Positions 1 through 9,478 of a stretch of 64,000 bases of DNA are shown here, in pieces. The notes under the pieces were generated by a model. The model was not told where the DNA came from. It made no database searches and worked only from the letters and a program-made list of their open reading frames with translations. Within the stretch, counting starts at the first letter, position 1, and the number at the start of each line of letters is the position of its first letter. Made by a program: the position numbers and the translations under genes. Origin of the DNA: an uncultured Clostridia bacterium (lineage in GTDB: Bacteria; Bacillota; Clostridia; Oscillospirales; Acutalibacteraceae); NCBI GenBank assembly GCA_945912145.1, contig CAMEBF010000009.1, forward strand, positions 1 to 64,000. Direction: 5' to 3'.

Positions 1-124
1 TCCTGAAACATGCTTGTAAAATTTGTCCCATTTGATGTGTCGATGAGCGGGATTTCCATAGATGAACATTCCTGAAACATGCTTGTAAAATTTGTCCCAT
101 TTGATGTGTCGATGAGCGGGATTT
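1..124 (-). repeat. 69-bp tandem repeat within the tail-fibre gene
   Basis: A 55-bp stretch at 1-55 is repeated without change at 70-124, giving a 69-bp period. The period equals 23 codons and is in frame, so it encodes successive BspA-like units. Nucleotide identity between units points to recent duplication or gene conversion. Confidence 0.9.
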
Positions 125-677
125 TTTTATTACAATTGCTGAATGTTCCTATAAAATCTGTTGAATTCGACGTATCGCACGATTCAATAAGTTCTAATCT
201 TGCGTTTTTATAACAAAAATAATTAAAATCAAATTTTCGACTATCAAAGAACGGCTTTGCAATCTTATTTACCGTTACGCTTGACAGCCCTGTATAACCG
301 TCATCGGCTGTAATGTTCTGCTCCGAATCGCTCGGCGTTACCGTTTTTTCTTGCAGGTTCTGAATTGCGTACTCATCGGGAATCGGTTCAACATGGACGG
401 AAGACAGACCTGTATAATCTTCGTCAGCCGTGACATCCTGCGCAGATTTTGTCGGAATAATGGTTTTCTCTTGCAAATTCTGAATAACATACTCATCCGG
501 TATGGGGTCAATATTTACGGCCGACAGTCCGTCGAATCCTTCGTCTGCCGTTACATTTTGCAGAGATTTTGTCGGAATAATGGACTTTTCCTGCAGCGAT
601 ATTTTCGCCTTAACCTCAGTGACTTCTCCGACATCGACCGACAGTACCTCCGGCTCTTCCACGTTTACGGTTATCAT
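1..677 (-). CDS. Tail fibre/surface protein with BspA-like repeats (3' end cut by window)
   Basis: The frame is open from an ATG at 677 to the window edge. Its start overlaps the stop of the upstream gene as ATGA. The first ~25 residues are followed by three copies of a ~35-residue unit built on LQEKTIIPTKS..QNVTAD and GLSSVxVxPIPDEY, a repeat common in tail and baseplate proteins of Firmicutes phages. After residue ~170 come 23-residue units such as IPLIDTSNGTNFTSMFQ with conserved Cys and Met-Phe, the BspA/leucine-rich surface repeat. It is the last tail gene visible and probably contributes to host-surface binding. The adhesin role is inferred. Confidence 0.75.
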   Translation of the reverse strand, partial: MITVNVEEPEVLSVDVGEVTEVKAKISLQEKSIIPTKSLQNVTADEGFDGLSAVNIDPIPDEYVIQNLQEKTIIPTKSAQDVTADEDYTGLSSVHVEPIPDEYAIQNLQEKTVTPSDSEQNITADDGYTGLSSVTVNKIAKPFFDSRKFDFNYFCYKNARLELIESCDTSNSTDFIGTFSNCNKKIPLIDTSNGTNFTSMFQECSSMEIPLIDTSNGTNFTSMFQ

Positions 678-1000
678 GTTTCAGCCTCCTCGAACAGCGT
701 CGGCGTGACATAAATTTCCTCGATGCTCGTCGGCGGGATTGCGCCGCCGGTCAGTGTGATGCGCGTATCCATATAGACGCGGCTGTTTGGGACAAAAATA
801 CGGCTTTCCTGCTCGGAAATCCGAAGCAGGAACAGACCGTTTTCCTCATCATAGGTGACGTCGTCCGGCCAGCATTTTTTGAGAAGAAGCTGTGCGGCTT
901 CTTTTTTCTGCGCCTTGAATACAAACTCGACGCGCTGCGCTTGGCTTACATCAAAATTCTGAATCTGCACTTTCAGCGTCGGCGTGGTTCCGTTTTTCAT
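674..1000 (-). CDS. Small tail-tip/baseplate-associated protein
   Basis: This 108-residue protein starts MKNGTTPTLKVQIQNFDV and looks beta-rich, with no signal peptide or membrane segment. It lies between the large tail protein (5-bp gap) and the fibre gene (ATGA overlap), so it is translated in the tail operon. It resembles the small N-terminal beta-sandwich modules found beside baseplate upper proteins in clostridial siphophages. That assignment rests on position and general pattern only. Confidence 0.5.
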   Translation of the reverse strand: MKNGTTPTLKVQIQNFDVSQAQRVEFVFKAQKKEAAQLLLKKCWPDDVTYDEENGLFLLRISEQESRIFVPNSRVYMDTRITLTGGAIPPTSIEEIYVTPTLFEEAET

Positions 1001-1004
1001 GGTA

Positions 1005-3365
1005 TCACTTCCCTATTGTCATCCATTTAACAGTCGCAGAAGCAGACGAATAGATTATAAATCTAGATTCTGTCTGTCCTGAAAACCAGACACGTGGCGG
1101 TGTTGTACCGGCCGAACCGTAAACGGAAAGAGAGATTCCGTAAGAATTGTCTGCGTAAGACCTGTCAAATGTAATTTTTGTTCCAGATGTTGATACGGAC
1201 GTAGTCCCCCATTGGGTCGTACACCCCGACAGCGATGTTTCATATCCCTGTTGTTTTGAATTATTGTATTCATAGTTAAAATGGGAATCGCGTTCATTGA
1301 TAATGCCAATCACTCCGGTTACAGAATCAGCGATTGCGTCCGTTACATCTTTCGTAACGAAGTCATCGCTCCAGTTTGACCATGCCGGATTGGTTCCGTC
1401 ACCATGCGGTTTTAATTTATTGTAAACACGCATCTTGATCTGATTATCGCGGTAACGAATGCAGAACTGTACAATATGGCGTTCGCTGTCGTCTCGAAGC
1501 GTTAATAAATAACCGACGGATCCTCTCCATGGAATAGGAACATTCGCAGTGTTACCGTTGAATGCGTCAATGCTGACACGGTTGTTTTTGTCGGCAGTCG
1601 GAGAATTGCAGTCGGCGAGATAGCCTCCGGACATACCGTTCAGGATGCCTGTTGATTCCGTCAGGCATCGGATATCGTTATCAAAGAATCCGGCCGTCGT
1701 TCTAAATCCGTTTGATGCACTTATACCTGCATACGGTGATCCTGAAATCGTCCCTGTTCCATCACTAACAAGAAACCCAAGATTACTGAAATAGTTCAAT
1801 CCACCGAGCGCTGCCATTATGGAAGTGATTAACGCTGTTGCATCGGAAGTTTCATTTTTTGTATCAAAAAACAACCCCCAATTTGTGTAATACGATTCAC
1901 TTTCCATACCGGCCATGTCCGAATACGATTTCAGCCCCGATGCTTCAAAGGTGTTACCATTGGCCGTCGGCAACTGCAAATTCGGCGCGACTTCATAGTG
2001 CAGACCGACGTTGGTTCCGTTAACCGTCGTGGACGCGGAATCTTTCAGGCTTCCTTTCAACGCAATGCTGTTTGCGGTGATGAAATCTGTGTTGAAACTG
2101 CCGTCTATCGTCCACCCATACACAAAGTTCCAGTCTGTTGATCCTGCGTCTTTTGTCCCGAACGCAATGCCGCTGTTATTGATCATGATGCAATGCGTGG
2201 ATTGCGTTTCCGTATCTGCGTCCATCCACAGCGTTGCATACGGTTTTCCGTCAGCATCGTATTTTTCAATGCGGAATCCGCCTTTTACGCCGTTCATGAT
2301 CTCAGTTGTGTTCCGGATCGCGTCCTCCGCATACTTTTTTGCCTGATCGAATGCTATATCAATCGGCGATACGGTCTGATTTTCCGCTTCCTCGTCCGTT
2401 TTTCCGACCGCCGTGACGGCAAGAGACACGCCTCCGTCAAAGGTCAGTTCACAACCCATGACGGGAATCATGGAATTACCGTATTGAAGAACATCATAAT
2501 TATCAAGCAGTACGCTGCCGACGAGCATATTCATTTCACACGGCGTATAGGTAATGTCCTTTCGGATCGTATCGAGACGGTCCTGCGTCATGTACGGGTT
2601 TTCAAAGGTCAGAGCGCGTCCCGTTCCGCTTGTCAGGACGGTTTCTTTGTCAACGGCGCAGGCAAACGACGTGATGGAAACGGTATCGCCGAGCGTAGGC
2701 GTTTCGATTTCGTCGTCCGTTACCGTAACAGGAGAATCAAAATTATACCAGTCAAAACGAAGTTTTCCGGTTCTCCCCATGTGGACGTTCCGTCCGAAGT
2801 ATGACGCGATATACGAAATCATCTGACGTTTTGTGACGTTCTCCGGAAGCGCGTTGATTACCATGTCGGCAAGGTTGAGTCCGTCGGCTATATAGCCGGA
2901 AATCCCGAGGTCATTGCAGATTTCGCTTGCCACATTATTTGCGGTATTCGGATAGACCAAACCGCTGACATAACGCGAATCGCTGTCATAAAGCTTATCG
3001 ACGAGATTCAGCGTGATCTTCTCGCCGTTTTTACAGGACGACAAAACTTTCAGCTTTCCCATCGGTACATATTTGAATGTGCCGTCAGTCAATTTCAGAC
3101 CGATTGACGGCGTTGCAGTCATACCGTTTTTCAATTCGTTCATGACGGAACTGTGATAGGAAAGCTCCGCTTCAACCGTTTCGGAACAGACGTCGCCGAT
3201 CGTTATATCTTCGGCGGAAGAATTGCCTCGTGATATTTTGAAAGAGAGGATTTCGCAGTTTTCATTTGGGATTTCATACCCTGATGACAAGACGATTTTC
3301 GCCTTGAATGTGCGTCCCGTTTTGCTGTGAATGTCAATAAAATCATCAGTTACGCTTGTATACAT
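1005..3365 (-). CDS. Phage tail protein, tail hub and fibre fusion (Gp53-like C-terminus)
   Basis: The 786-residue protein has an N-terminal ~300 residues resembling tail-hub/baseplate proteins (GNSSAEDITIGDVCSE, QMISYIASYFGRNVHMGR). A central segment around 370-440 has the LWMDADTE...NNSGIAFGTKD...FITANSI pattern of siphophage minor structural proteins. The last ~70 residues (WGTTSVSTSGTKITF ... VKWMTIGK) match the Gp53-like tail-fibre C-terminal domain. A single polypeptide therefore probably links the tail tip to a receptor-binding tip. It follows the distal tail protein gene directly. Confidence 0.8.
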   Translation of the reverse strand: MYTSVTDDFIDIHSKTGRTFKAKIVLSSGYEIPNENCEILSFKISRGNSSAEDITIGDVCSETVEAELSYHSSVMNELKNGMTATPSIGLKLTDGTFKYVPMGKLKVLSSCKNGEKITLNLVDKLYDSDSRYVSGLVYPNTANNVASEICNDLGISGYIADGLNLADMVINALPENVTKRQMISYIASYFGRNVHMGRTGKLRFDWYNFDSPVTVTDDEIETPTLGDTVSITSFACAVDKETVLTSGTGRALTFENPYMTQDRLDTIRKDITYTPCEMNMLVGSVLLDNYDVLQYGNSMIPVMGCELTFDGGVSLAVTAVGKTDEEAENQTVSPIDIAFDQAKKYAEDAIRNTTEIMNGVKGGFRIEKYDADGKPYATLWMDADTETQSTHCIMINNSGIAFGTKDAGSTDWNFVYGWTIDGSFNTDFITANSIALKGSLKDSASTTVNGTNVGLHYEVAPNLQLPTANGNTFEASGLKSYSDMAGMESESYYTNWGLFFDTKNETSDATALITSIMAALGGLNYFSNLGFLVSDGTGTISGSPYAGISASNGFRTTAGFFDNDIRCLTESTGILNGMSGGYLADCNSPTADKNNRVSIDAFNGNTANVPIPWRGSVGYLLTLRDDSERHIVQFCIRYRDNQIKMRVYNKLKPHGDGTNPAWSNWSDDFVTKDVTDAIADSVTGVIGIINERDSHFNYEYNNSKQQGYETSLSGCTTQWGTTSVSTSGTKITFDRSYADNSYGISLSVYGSAGTTPPRVWFSGQTESRFIIYSSASATVKWMTIGK

Positions 3366-3374
3366 TGTCTCACC

Positions 3375-3746
3375 TCATTGCTCGATCAGTTGCAGCGAAA
3401 TGTCGCTGTAGATTTCTTTGCCTTTTCTGACACGCTTCGTATTGTATGTCAGATCGGCGGCGTAGAAATTTTTCGTTAATGCGTTTCCAGTTCCCTCTTC
3501 CGGGAATTTTACCGGGAAGAAAGCGTCAGTCCCGACGGCAGATTCAAGAGAATGGACTTCGGCCGATGTCAACTCCGACCAACTAAATTCGAGCGTGTAT
3601 TTGATTGCGACAACATCGCCGACCATCTTTCCGCTTGCCGTTCGTCCCGTATTGCTCGACCAGAGCTTATTTTTGGTTCTCTTGAACCCGTCCTCGTCCG
3701 GGACTGGAATGCCTTTTCCGTTGATTGTGATGTCCTTAATATCCAA
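3375..3746 (-). CDS. Phage tail protein, DUF6711-like
   Basis: 123 residues starting MDIKDITINGKGIPVP, with W-S-x-L-T near 54-60 and a C-terminal SDISLQLIEQ strand. This fits the DUF6711 family, which lies between tape measure and tail-fibre genes in Firmicutes prophages. Its start overlaps the tape measure end by 11 bp. It is probably a distal tail or tail-tip component; the structural role is inferred from position. Confidence 0.65.
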   Translation of the reverse strand: MDIKDITINGKGIPVPDEDGFKRTKNKLWSSNTGRTASGKMVGDVVAIKYTLEFSWSELTSAEVHSLESAVGTDAFFPVKFPEEGTGNALTKNFYAADLTYNTKRVRKGKEIYSDISLQLIEQ

Positions 3747-6564
3747 GCGCGTTCACTCCCGTCCGTTTTGTGTTCTGTTTATTGCGTTTGACAACGTTTT
3801 TATAGACGACGTCGCCGTCGAGCTGCACGACAAGCTGAATATTGCCGCCGTTTCCGTATTCCATGAGTGCTTCGGCAAGAGCCTGCTTCATGGTAGACAA
3901 CGGCGAAACGATTTCCGGTTCCTTTTTGTTATCGCCGAGCACGGAAAGAAACTCGCCGTAATTGGCGGGAACAACCGTACCGGTTGCCAGATACGGAATC
4001 TGCGGGACGTTAATCAGCGAGATTTTATTCTTGAAAGGCTTAGCTCCTGCAATGGATATATCTCGCACCTTTTTCAATGCGGTATTGATGCCGTTAAACG
4101 GAATGGAAATCACCTTATTTATGCCGCCGATCAGGCCGTTAATAACGGATTTCAGCGCGGACAGGATGCCGTCCTTGATGCCGTCGAAAACCTTACCGCC
4201 TTTGGAAAATACGTCCTTGACATTTTGCCAGGCCGATGAAAATTTATCCTTGAACCAATCCGGTATTTTTGAAAATACGGACTTGATCCCGTCAAGTATT
4301 TGTTGGAAATGATTTTTAATCGTCTGGATACTGAATGCACTTTTAATTTTTGAAATTGCGGATGAGAATTTCCCACCGAACCAGTCCGGAATCCCTGTGA
4401 AGATTTTCTTGATGTCTTCCCATTTCTCTTCGATCCAGTCTTTCAGGTTACCGACAATCGTCTTGATGTTCTCAATCGGGGCTTTTACAATCGTTACAAA
4501 ACTGCTCCAGATTCCGCTGAAAAAGTTTTTGATTCCTGTCCATGCTTTTTCCCAATCTCCCGTAAAAACGCCGACAATGAACTGTACGATGCCTTTCAGG
4601 GCGGTAATGATGCCATTCACAATATCAATAATTTGTCCGATCGCCGTTTTGATGACAGAAACCAGTTTCGTGAATATTGCTGAAATCTTCGGTCCGAATT
4701 TTTTGACGAACCAGTTGACAACTGGAAGAATGAATTTGTTGTAGATTTCCAATGCGCCGTTGACGATTTCACCGATAAAATCGAGGAAATTGTCGAGCAG
4801 CGGTTTCAAATGTTCATCCCATATTTCATGTATGGCGGCAACCAACGCGTCCCAGACCGGTTTCAGGAAATTATTCCAAATGTTAAGAAGCGTGTTATAT
4901 GTATTTTCAATTGCCGATCGGATATTGTCAAAAATAGGCTGACCCCATTTATCCCACGCTGTTTTAACACTCGCTACAAAATCAGTCCAGATTTTCACAA
5001 TAATCGTTAAAATCGGGACAATAATTTCTTTCCAGATTTTATCAAATATTCTCTTGATTTTATCAAACAGCAATGTCAGTGTTATAACGATTTGCGTATA
5101 TACCTGTGTCACAAATGGCAGGACAACCGTCACAAACGACTGGATCAACGGGAAAATTACAACATCCCAAAGATCGGAAAACACCTTGTTGAATGTATCA
5201 AACAACCCGACAAGTACCGTTCCGATCAGAATAAACGTCGATTGCAAAGCTATAGTAAAATCACTTTCAAACCATCGTTTCAACGGTTCTACAATCGTCA
5301 TAATATCCTGTATGATCTGATCAAATATTGCTTTCAGCTCTTGCGCTTCCTCGACCAGTCCGTCCCATATATGGCTGAAAATTGGGGTAAAATTCGTTTC
5401 CCACCATTTTTTCAGCTCGGCAACGGTTTCTTTCACGAATTTCGCAAAAGACGAGATTTTCTCTTCCGACTCACTTGTATCGGTTTTCAGACCAATTGTG
5501 ATATCGGTGCTTCCGGCTGATACTCCTCCTGACGAACCTCCGGCAGAAGAAGCTCCACTGTTTTCGTCATTCAGCTTATTGATTTTGTCGAAACCGGCAA
5601 GCGTCTTTTTTGCAGCCTTTGCCGTGTTCTCTGTCGCTTCTGTCAGATCGTTCTGGTTTTCTACCGCACCGCCGATTGCGTCGGAATAGTCATTTGCGGA
5701 TGATGCCGCATTGTTTGTACTAATGTCCCATCCGAACAAACCGGCAAGCGTCGATACGGCCTGATTTGCAAGCGTGATCAAATGGCTCATCGCCTTGTTC
5801 AGCGCCTTAACTGCCGGAAGCGCAATATTGATAAGAGCGGTTCCGATCACACCGGAGAACTCCTGCCATTGCATGGAAAGAATCCTCGTCTGGTTTGCCC
5901 AGCTGTCCGACGTTCTGGCAAAATCGCCTTGCGCAAGAGAAGTCTGCTGCAAAACATAATTATAACGAAGCTGAACCTTTTCCGCCTGCGTCATGGCGCT
6001 GATTTTTTTGTTAATCCCATTCGTATATGCGTACTGCTGCAGGTTCGCTTCGGTCATAACAATACCGTATGTTTTCAGCGTTTCCGTTTCGCCGGTAAAA
6101 ACCGATTTCAACGCCGTGAATGTCTCTTGCTGATCCTTGTTATAGAACGACGCCATATCGGCGGATAGTGCAGTCAACTGAATCGCCATATCGGACGCAG
6201 CGTCCGTTGCGATTCCCATTCCGGACGCCATCGCCATCAGCGTAGAGCCTGTCTGCTTGGCGGAAAGCTTGGAAATGCCGTACATTTCAATCGCGGAATC
6301 AGCGAAGTCCTCCATTTTATAGGCCATATCACCGAAAGCAACATCGACAACGTTCTGAACCTCTTGCAGATCTGACGCCGTTTCAATCGCTGTTTTTCCG
6401 AATGTAATCAGTTGCCTGACGCCGAATGCAATACCGACAGCCGCGCCGATCTTTGCCAACGAACCTTTCAATTTTCCGAGACTTTGTGTGATAGATGACG
6501 TTCCTCTATTGAATCCGTCAGAATCTATTCTTGTGTCAAATCGAAGCGTACCGTCTGCCGCCAT
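3736..6564 (-). CDS. Tail tape measure protein
   Basis: 942 residues. The N-terminal ~270 residues (SITQSLGKLKGSLAKIGAA, DLQEVQNVVDVAFGD, LMAMASGMGIATDAASDMA) are the typical TP901-type tape-measure domain. It continues into a long helical region rich in Trp and hydrophobic heptads, with possible membrane-active segments (around 430-520) and a Gly/Ser linker near 330-345. Its length sets the tail length. It follows the tail-assembly chaperones, as usual. Confidence 0.92.
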   Translation of the reverse strand: MAADGTLRFDTRIDSDGFNRGTSSITQSLGKLKGSLAKIGAAVGIAFGVRQLITFGKTAIETASDLQEVQNVVDVAFGDMAYKMEDFADSAIEMYGISKLSAKQTGSTLMAMASGMGIATDAASDMAIQLTALSADMASFYNKDQQETFTALKSVFTGETETLKTYGIVMTEANLQQYAYTNGINKKISAMTQAEKVQLRYNYVLQQTSLAQGDFARTSDSWANQTRILSMQWQEFSGVIGTALINIALPAVKALNKAMSHLITLANQAVSTLAGLFGWDISTNNAASSANDYSDAIGGAVENQNDLTEATENTAKAAKKTLAGFDKINKLNDENSGASSAGGSSGGVSAGSTDITIGLKTDTSESEEKISSFAKFVKETVAELKKWWETNFTPIFSHIWDGLVEEAQELKAIFDQIIQDIMTIVEPLKRWFESDFTIALQSTFILIGTVLVGLFDTFNKVFSDLWDVVIFPLIQSFVTVVLPFVTQVYTQIVITLTLLFDKIKRIFDKIWKEIIVPILTIIVKIWTDFVASVKTAWDKWGQPIFDNIRSAIENTYNTLLNIWNNFLKPVWDALVAAIHEIWDEHLKPLLDNFLDFIGEIVNGALEIYNKFILPVVNWFVKKFGPKISAIFTKLVSVIKTAIGQIIDIVNGIITALKGIVQFIVGVFTGDWEKAWTGIKNFFSGIWSSFVTIVKAPIENIKTIVGNLKDWIEEKWEDIKKIFTGIPDWFGGKFSSAISKIKSAFSIQTIKNHFQQILDGIKSVFSKIPDWFKDKFSSAWQNVKDVFSKGGKVFDGIKDGILSALKSVINGLIGGINKVISIPFNGINTALKKVRDISIAGAKPFKNKISLINVPQIPYLATGTVVPANYGEFLSVLGDNKKEPEIVSPLSTMKQALAEALMEYGNGGNIQLVVQLDGDVVYKNVVKRNKQNTKRTGVNALGY

Positions 6565-6601
6565 TTGCTCACCTTCTTATAAAAAAATAAAGCGATGGAT
6601 T

Positions 6602-6766
6602 TTACTCCACCGCTTCCTGTTTATTTTTCAGCGTTCTGATGCGCTCGGCAAAGCCTTTTGCGATTAAAACATGACCTCGGTCATCGGGAACCTTGCGTTC
6701 CGTGCCGGCTTCGTAAAACGCCTTATCGACCTTGTCGTAATAACGCTGTGTGATTCTGATGTTCAT
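6602..6766 (-). CDS. Small conserved phage protein between chaperone and tape measure
   Basis: 54 residues, starting MNIRITQRYYDKVDKAFYEA. The ATG at 6766 directly follows the TAA of the Gp15-like gene (6767-6769), so translation is probably coupled. It is charged and soluble, with no recognised motif. Its position between tail-assembly chaperone and tape measure suggests a role in tail assembly, which is unproven. Confidence 0.6.
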   Translation of the reverse strand: MNIRITQRYYDKVDKAFYEAGTERKVPDDRGHVLIAKGFAERIRTLKNKQEAVE

Positions 6767-7321
6767 TTATTCACCGTCCAACAGTTGATTGATACGGTCG
6801 ATCTCCGCCTGTTCTTCCGCCGAATATCGGCGTTTCAGATCGACCATCTCTTTATGCTCCCGATAGAATTCGGATTCATATTTTTCGAGCTTTTTCTTTT
6901 TCGCCTTTTTGAGCCGGATATTCATGACCGTCGCGTAAAGCCCCTCGCCGATCTCGTTGAAGAAGCCTAAAAAACTCCACCAATGGAGATACTCACAGGC
7001 TCTTGTCTCATAGCCCGCGACCTTATTGACGGCAGGAAAAATAATGCTTTCGTCCTGCCGCCAGTCCATGATCTTACGCGGCGCCTGTTTTGGCTTCGGC
7101 ATATCGCCGCCGTCGAGAAACCATACGGCTTGCTTATAGGCTTCCTCAATGTCTTCCGGGATTTCGGTATACAGACATTCGAGCATGACCTGCGCCTTTT
7201 CTGCGTCCGTCATATCCGGGTCGTCATAGGCTTCGAAGATCAGCAGCGCGGTTCTGAAATCACTCCGTATGGCGTAGTCTCTGCCTAAGACGGTCAGAGA
7301 CGTCGGAAGCGCGCCTATCAT
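6767..7321 (-). CDS. Tail assembly chaperone, bacteriophage Gp15 family
   Basis: 184 residues. The sequence GRDYAIRSDFRTALLIFEAYDD, followed by a conserved KIMDW and WWSFLGFFNEIGEG, is characteristic of the Gp15 family encoded before tape measure genes. The C-terminus is Lys-rich and helical. It overlaps the upstream chaperone-like gene by 4 bp. It is expected to bind the tape measure protein and keep it soluble during tail assembly. Confidence 0.8.
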   Translation of the reverse strand: MIGALPTSLTVLGRDYAIRSDFRTALLIFEAYDDPDMTDAEKAQVMLECLYTEIPEDIEEAYKQAVWFLDGGDMPKPKQAPRKIMDWRQDESIIFPAVNKVAGYETRACEYLHWWSFLGFFNEIGEGLYATVMNIRLKKAKKKKLEKYESEFYREHKEMVDLKRRYSAEEQAEIDRINQLLDGE

Positions 7322-7713
7322 TTGATCTGCGAAGTATATTTCGCAACACGCTTTTCGGATTTTTTCCGCTCTTCCAGACAGGCGTCTTTGATAATGGGCG
7401 TGATCGCTTCAAAGAAATTCAGGAAAATCGGCTGACCGCCTGCGTAGGACATACAATTCAACTTGCCGAATGCCGCCGTACAGACGTCCGAAGCGAAAAC
7501 ATCGTTAATGATGTCGCGTATTGCGCCGTCAAGCTCGGCCGCTTCCTCAACGGTGTATTTTTTGTCCTTGTCAAACATGGTTTCGAGCTTTTCGGACGCG
7601 GCTTTCACCCTGTCCATGATGCCGAAATCGGACGGATTGAAACGGATCACCCGGCTTTCGTCCCCGTTGATCGTCAGCTCTTTATAGCCGTCATTGAATT
7701 TTAACGTATTCAT
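7318..7713 (-). CDS. Tail assembly chaperone-like protein (DUF6673-like)
   Basis: 131 residues starting MNTLKFNDGYKELTINGDES. It is a helical, acidic phage protein of the kind encoded between the tail tube gene and Gp15 (DUF6673-like). It pairs with the downstream Gp15 gene through an ATGA-type overlap. Together the two occupy the place of the G/GT chaperones of other siphophages. No slippery frameshift site is needed because both have their own starts. Confidence 0.65.
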   Translation of the reverse strand: MNTLKFNDGYKELTINGDESRVIRFNPSDFGIMDRVKAASEKLETMFDKDKKYTVEEAAELDGAIRDIINDVFASDVCTAAFGKLNCMSYAGGQPIFLNFFEAITPIIKDACLEERKKSEKRVAKYTSQIK

Positions 7714-7733
7714 ACTTCACAAACCTTTCTTTT

Positions 7734-8219
7734 TTACGCCGCCGGCGTGAATGTTTTCGTTTTCAGATCGAACGTGCCCTCGATGCGGTCGCCGAGATAG
7801 TGGATCGAAAACGGGATCTGATATCCTGACGTGTCGCCTCCGTAGCTCGATACCTCGACGATACAGCTTTCCTTGTAGGCCTTGTATGTGCCCGTGGAAG
7901 CTTCCACCTCTTCCCAGAGATGCACTTCGATGGCGTCGGTCTTGCAGTCGTCGAGCACCTTGCGGTTATCGACAATATCCTGCAAAAACGGGAACAGCGC
8001 ATCACCATCCTCGGCATAGTACGGCTCTACGGACGACTGCGCTTCGTATGAGGACAGTCGGACGCTTAGTTCGCCGAGTATATTCTTTTTGGTTTCGATT
8101 TCCGGGTTCAGCTCGACGTTCATTTCCTCCAGATCCTTGCCTAAACGGCAATAGGACGGATCAGAACCACCGTGGGCGGCGTTCAGGAAATGCGCTAACA
8201 GTTTTCTTTCGATTGACAT
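7734..8219 (-). CDS. Major tail (tube) protein
   Basis: 161 residues (MSIERKLLAHFLNAAHG ... GDRIEGTFDLKTKTFTPAA). The C-terminal beta-strand end and the position between the tail-terminator gene and the chaperones identify a siphophage tail tube subunit. It is expected to polymerise around the tape measure. Confidence 0.75.
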   Translation of the reverse strand: MSIERKLLAHFLNAAHGGSDPSYCRLGKDLEEMNVELNPEIETKKNILGELSVRLSSYEAQSSVEPYYAEDGDALFPFLQDIVDNRKVLDDCKTDAIEVHLWEEVEASTGTYKAYKESCIVEVSSYGGDTSGYQIPFSIHYLGDRIEGTFDLKTKTFTPAA

Positions 8220-8250
8220 TTCGGATTTTCTCCCTTCGTAAATAAAAAAT

Positions 8251-8673
8251 TTAGAATGCTTCGACTTTGTATTGCGCGGCGATCTGCATCTGATAGATAA
8301 CGCCTGCGTTCAGATTGTTCTGCGGAACGGCGTACAGCATACCGTTCGAGCAGGTGATCTTCATCAGCTTTCCCTCTCTGCCGTCCGGCGTTATGACGGT
8401 CTGTCCGACCGCCTGTTTTTCAAGATGGCATTGCAGCCCGAGCAGAATGCCGCTGTTGATCATGCGGTCATAATCGGACTGGGACTGCCAAACGGTATAC
8501 AGGATAAAATTATGCTGTCGCGTCTGACCGCCGAGAATATCCTCTTTCAGCAGGACGTCACCGGTTGACGACAGGCCGCAGCTATCGGGAGCGGAATCGG
8601 TATAGTCGATATGCAGTTCTTGGATTTTGTCATAGGATTCCACAATGCTTTTGACAAGCTCAATAATATTCAT
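8251..8673 (-). CDS. Tail terminator/minor capsid protein
   Basis: 140 residues (MNIIELVKSIVESYDKI ... QMQIAAQYKVEAF). This is the pattern of the minor capsid protein family, now understood as tail-completion or terminator proteins, always encoded just before the tail tube gene. It overlaps the upstream gene by 4 bp. Its role in capping the tail is inferred from synteny. Confidence 0.65.
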   Translation of the reverse strand: MNIIELVKSIVESYDKIQELHIDYTDSAPDSCGLSSTGDVLLKEDILGGQTRQHNFILYTVWQSQSDYDRMINSGILLGLQCHLEKQAVGQTVITPDGREGKLMKITCSNGMLYAVPQNNLNAGVIYQMQIAAQYKVEAF

Positions 8674-9119
8674 TCCGATTTCCCTCCTGCGTACTGCGCC
8701 GCTCCGGCCAGAATATCCTTTTTATGGTCAGCTTTCATGCGCTCAAACCACATCTTCCCGGCCTGCGGGTGACGAAACGTGTTATATTGCAGCGGTGTGT
8801 CTGTCAGAACTTTTGATTCACCGTTTCTCGCAAACGAAGACCCGGTCACGCTTGATACCATCAGCATACCGTAATACTGATAACGGGCATACGGCGCGTT
8901 CTGGTGAATCTCTCCGCTTCCGATAACCGTTCCGATTGTTGCAGATTTTTCAAGGACACCGTTCATAAATGGCGTGTACGGTTTCATCAGCCGAATACAC
9001 TCGGAATCAACAAACTTCTGCGCCTTTTTCATTTTTGCGTTCATCTCTGCGGAAAGGTTCTTGTTCCATATCAGGGAAACACCGTTCGCCGAGGCGTCAG
9101 CAGGCTGCTGTATACTCAT
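8670..9119 (-). CDS. Minor capsid/head-tail joining protein
   Basis: 149 residues with FVDSECIRLMKPYTPFMNGVLEKSA and APYARYQYYG. These are hallmarks of the Minor_capsid_2/HK97 gp10-like head-tail joining family. It sits third in the four-gene connector cluster and overlaps both neighbours. It is probably part of the neck. Confidence 0.75.
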   Translation of the reverse strand: MSIQQPADASANGVSLIWNKNLSAEMNAKMKKAQKFVDSECIRLMKPYTPFMNGVLEKSATIGTVIGSGEIHQNAPYARYQYYGMLMVSSVTGSSFARNGESKVLTDTPLQYNTFRHPQAGKMWFERMKADHKKDILAGAAQYAGGKSE

Positions 9120-9478
9120 ACCGCCACCACCTTGATATGATCCGCGCCGACACCGTACAGTTTCCGCTCGACGGCCGTGACCGTGAAAAATCGGTACTGT
9201 TTGCGGAACTCACGCATACATTCGGAAACGGTTTTTTCGTCCGTGTTGTCAAACACAAAATCGCACCGTCCCTTGACGATCATATCCGCGCCCGGATTTT
9301 CCGGGCAACGATCCTGATAGATCGGAGGAACGTACACGCTCACGCCGTCAGAATCCGTCTTTCCCGTTTTTGAAACGGCAGCAGAATCATTCTCCACCCA
9401 ATGACAAGACGGGATATATAAGCTTTCAAAGCCTTTTTCGCAAGACCGGAACACGGTGCAGTCCGATGTTAAAATCAT
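9116..9478 (-). CDS. Head closure/minor capsid protein
   Basis: 120 residues (MILTSDCTVFRSCEKGFES ... GVGADHIKVVAV). Its size, position and 4-bp overlaps match the head-closure protein of siphophage connector clusters (Minor_capsid_1 or DUF6751-like). The sequence evidence is weak and the context strong. Confidence 0.6.
   Translation of the reverse strand: MILTSDCTVFRSCEKGFESLYIPSCHWVENDSAAVSKTGKTDSDGVSVYVPPIYQDRCPENPGADMIVKGRCDFVFDNTDEKTVSECMREFRKQYRFFTVTAVERKLYGVGADHIKVVAV

Noticed and set aside
1..124. Direct repeats at the window start as a CRISPR array or phage att site
   Set aside because: The repeat is in frame with a continuous coding sequence, with a 23-codon period and BspA-like residues; the 'spacer' is only 14 bp and also coding.
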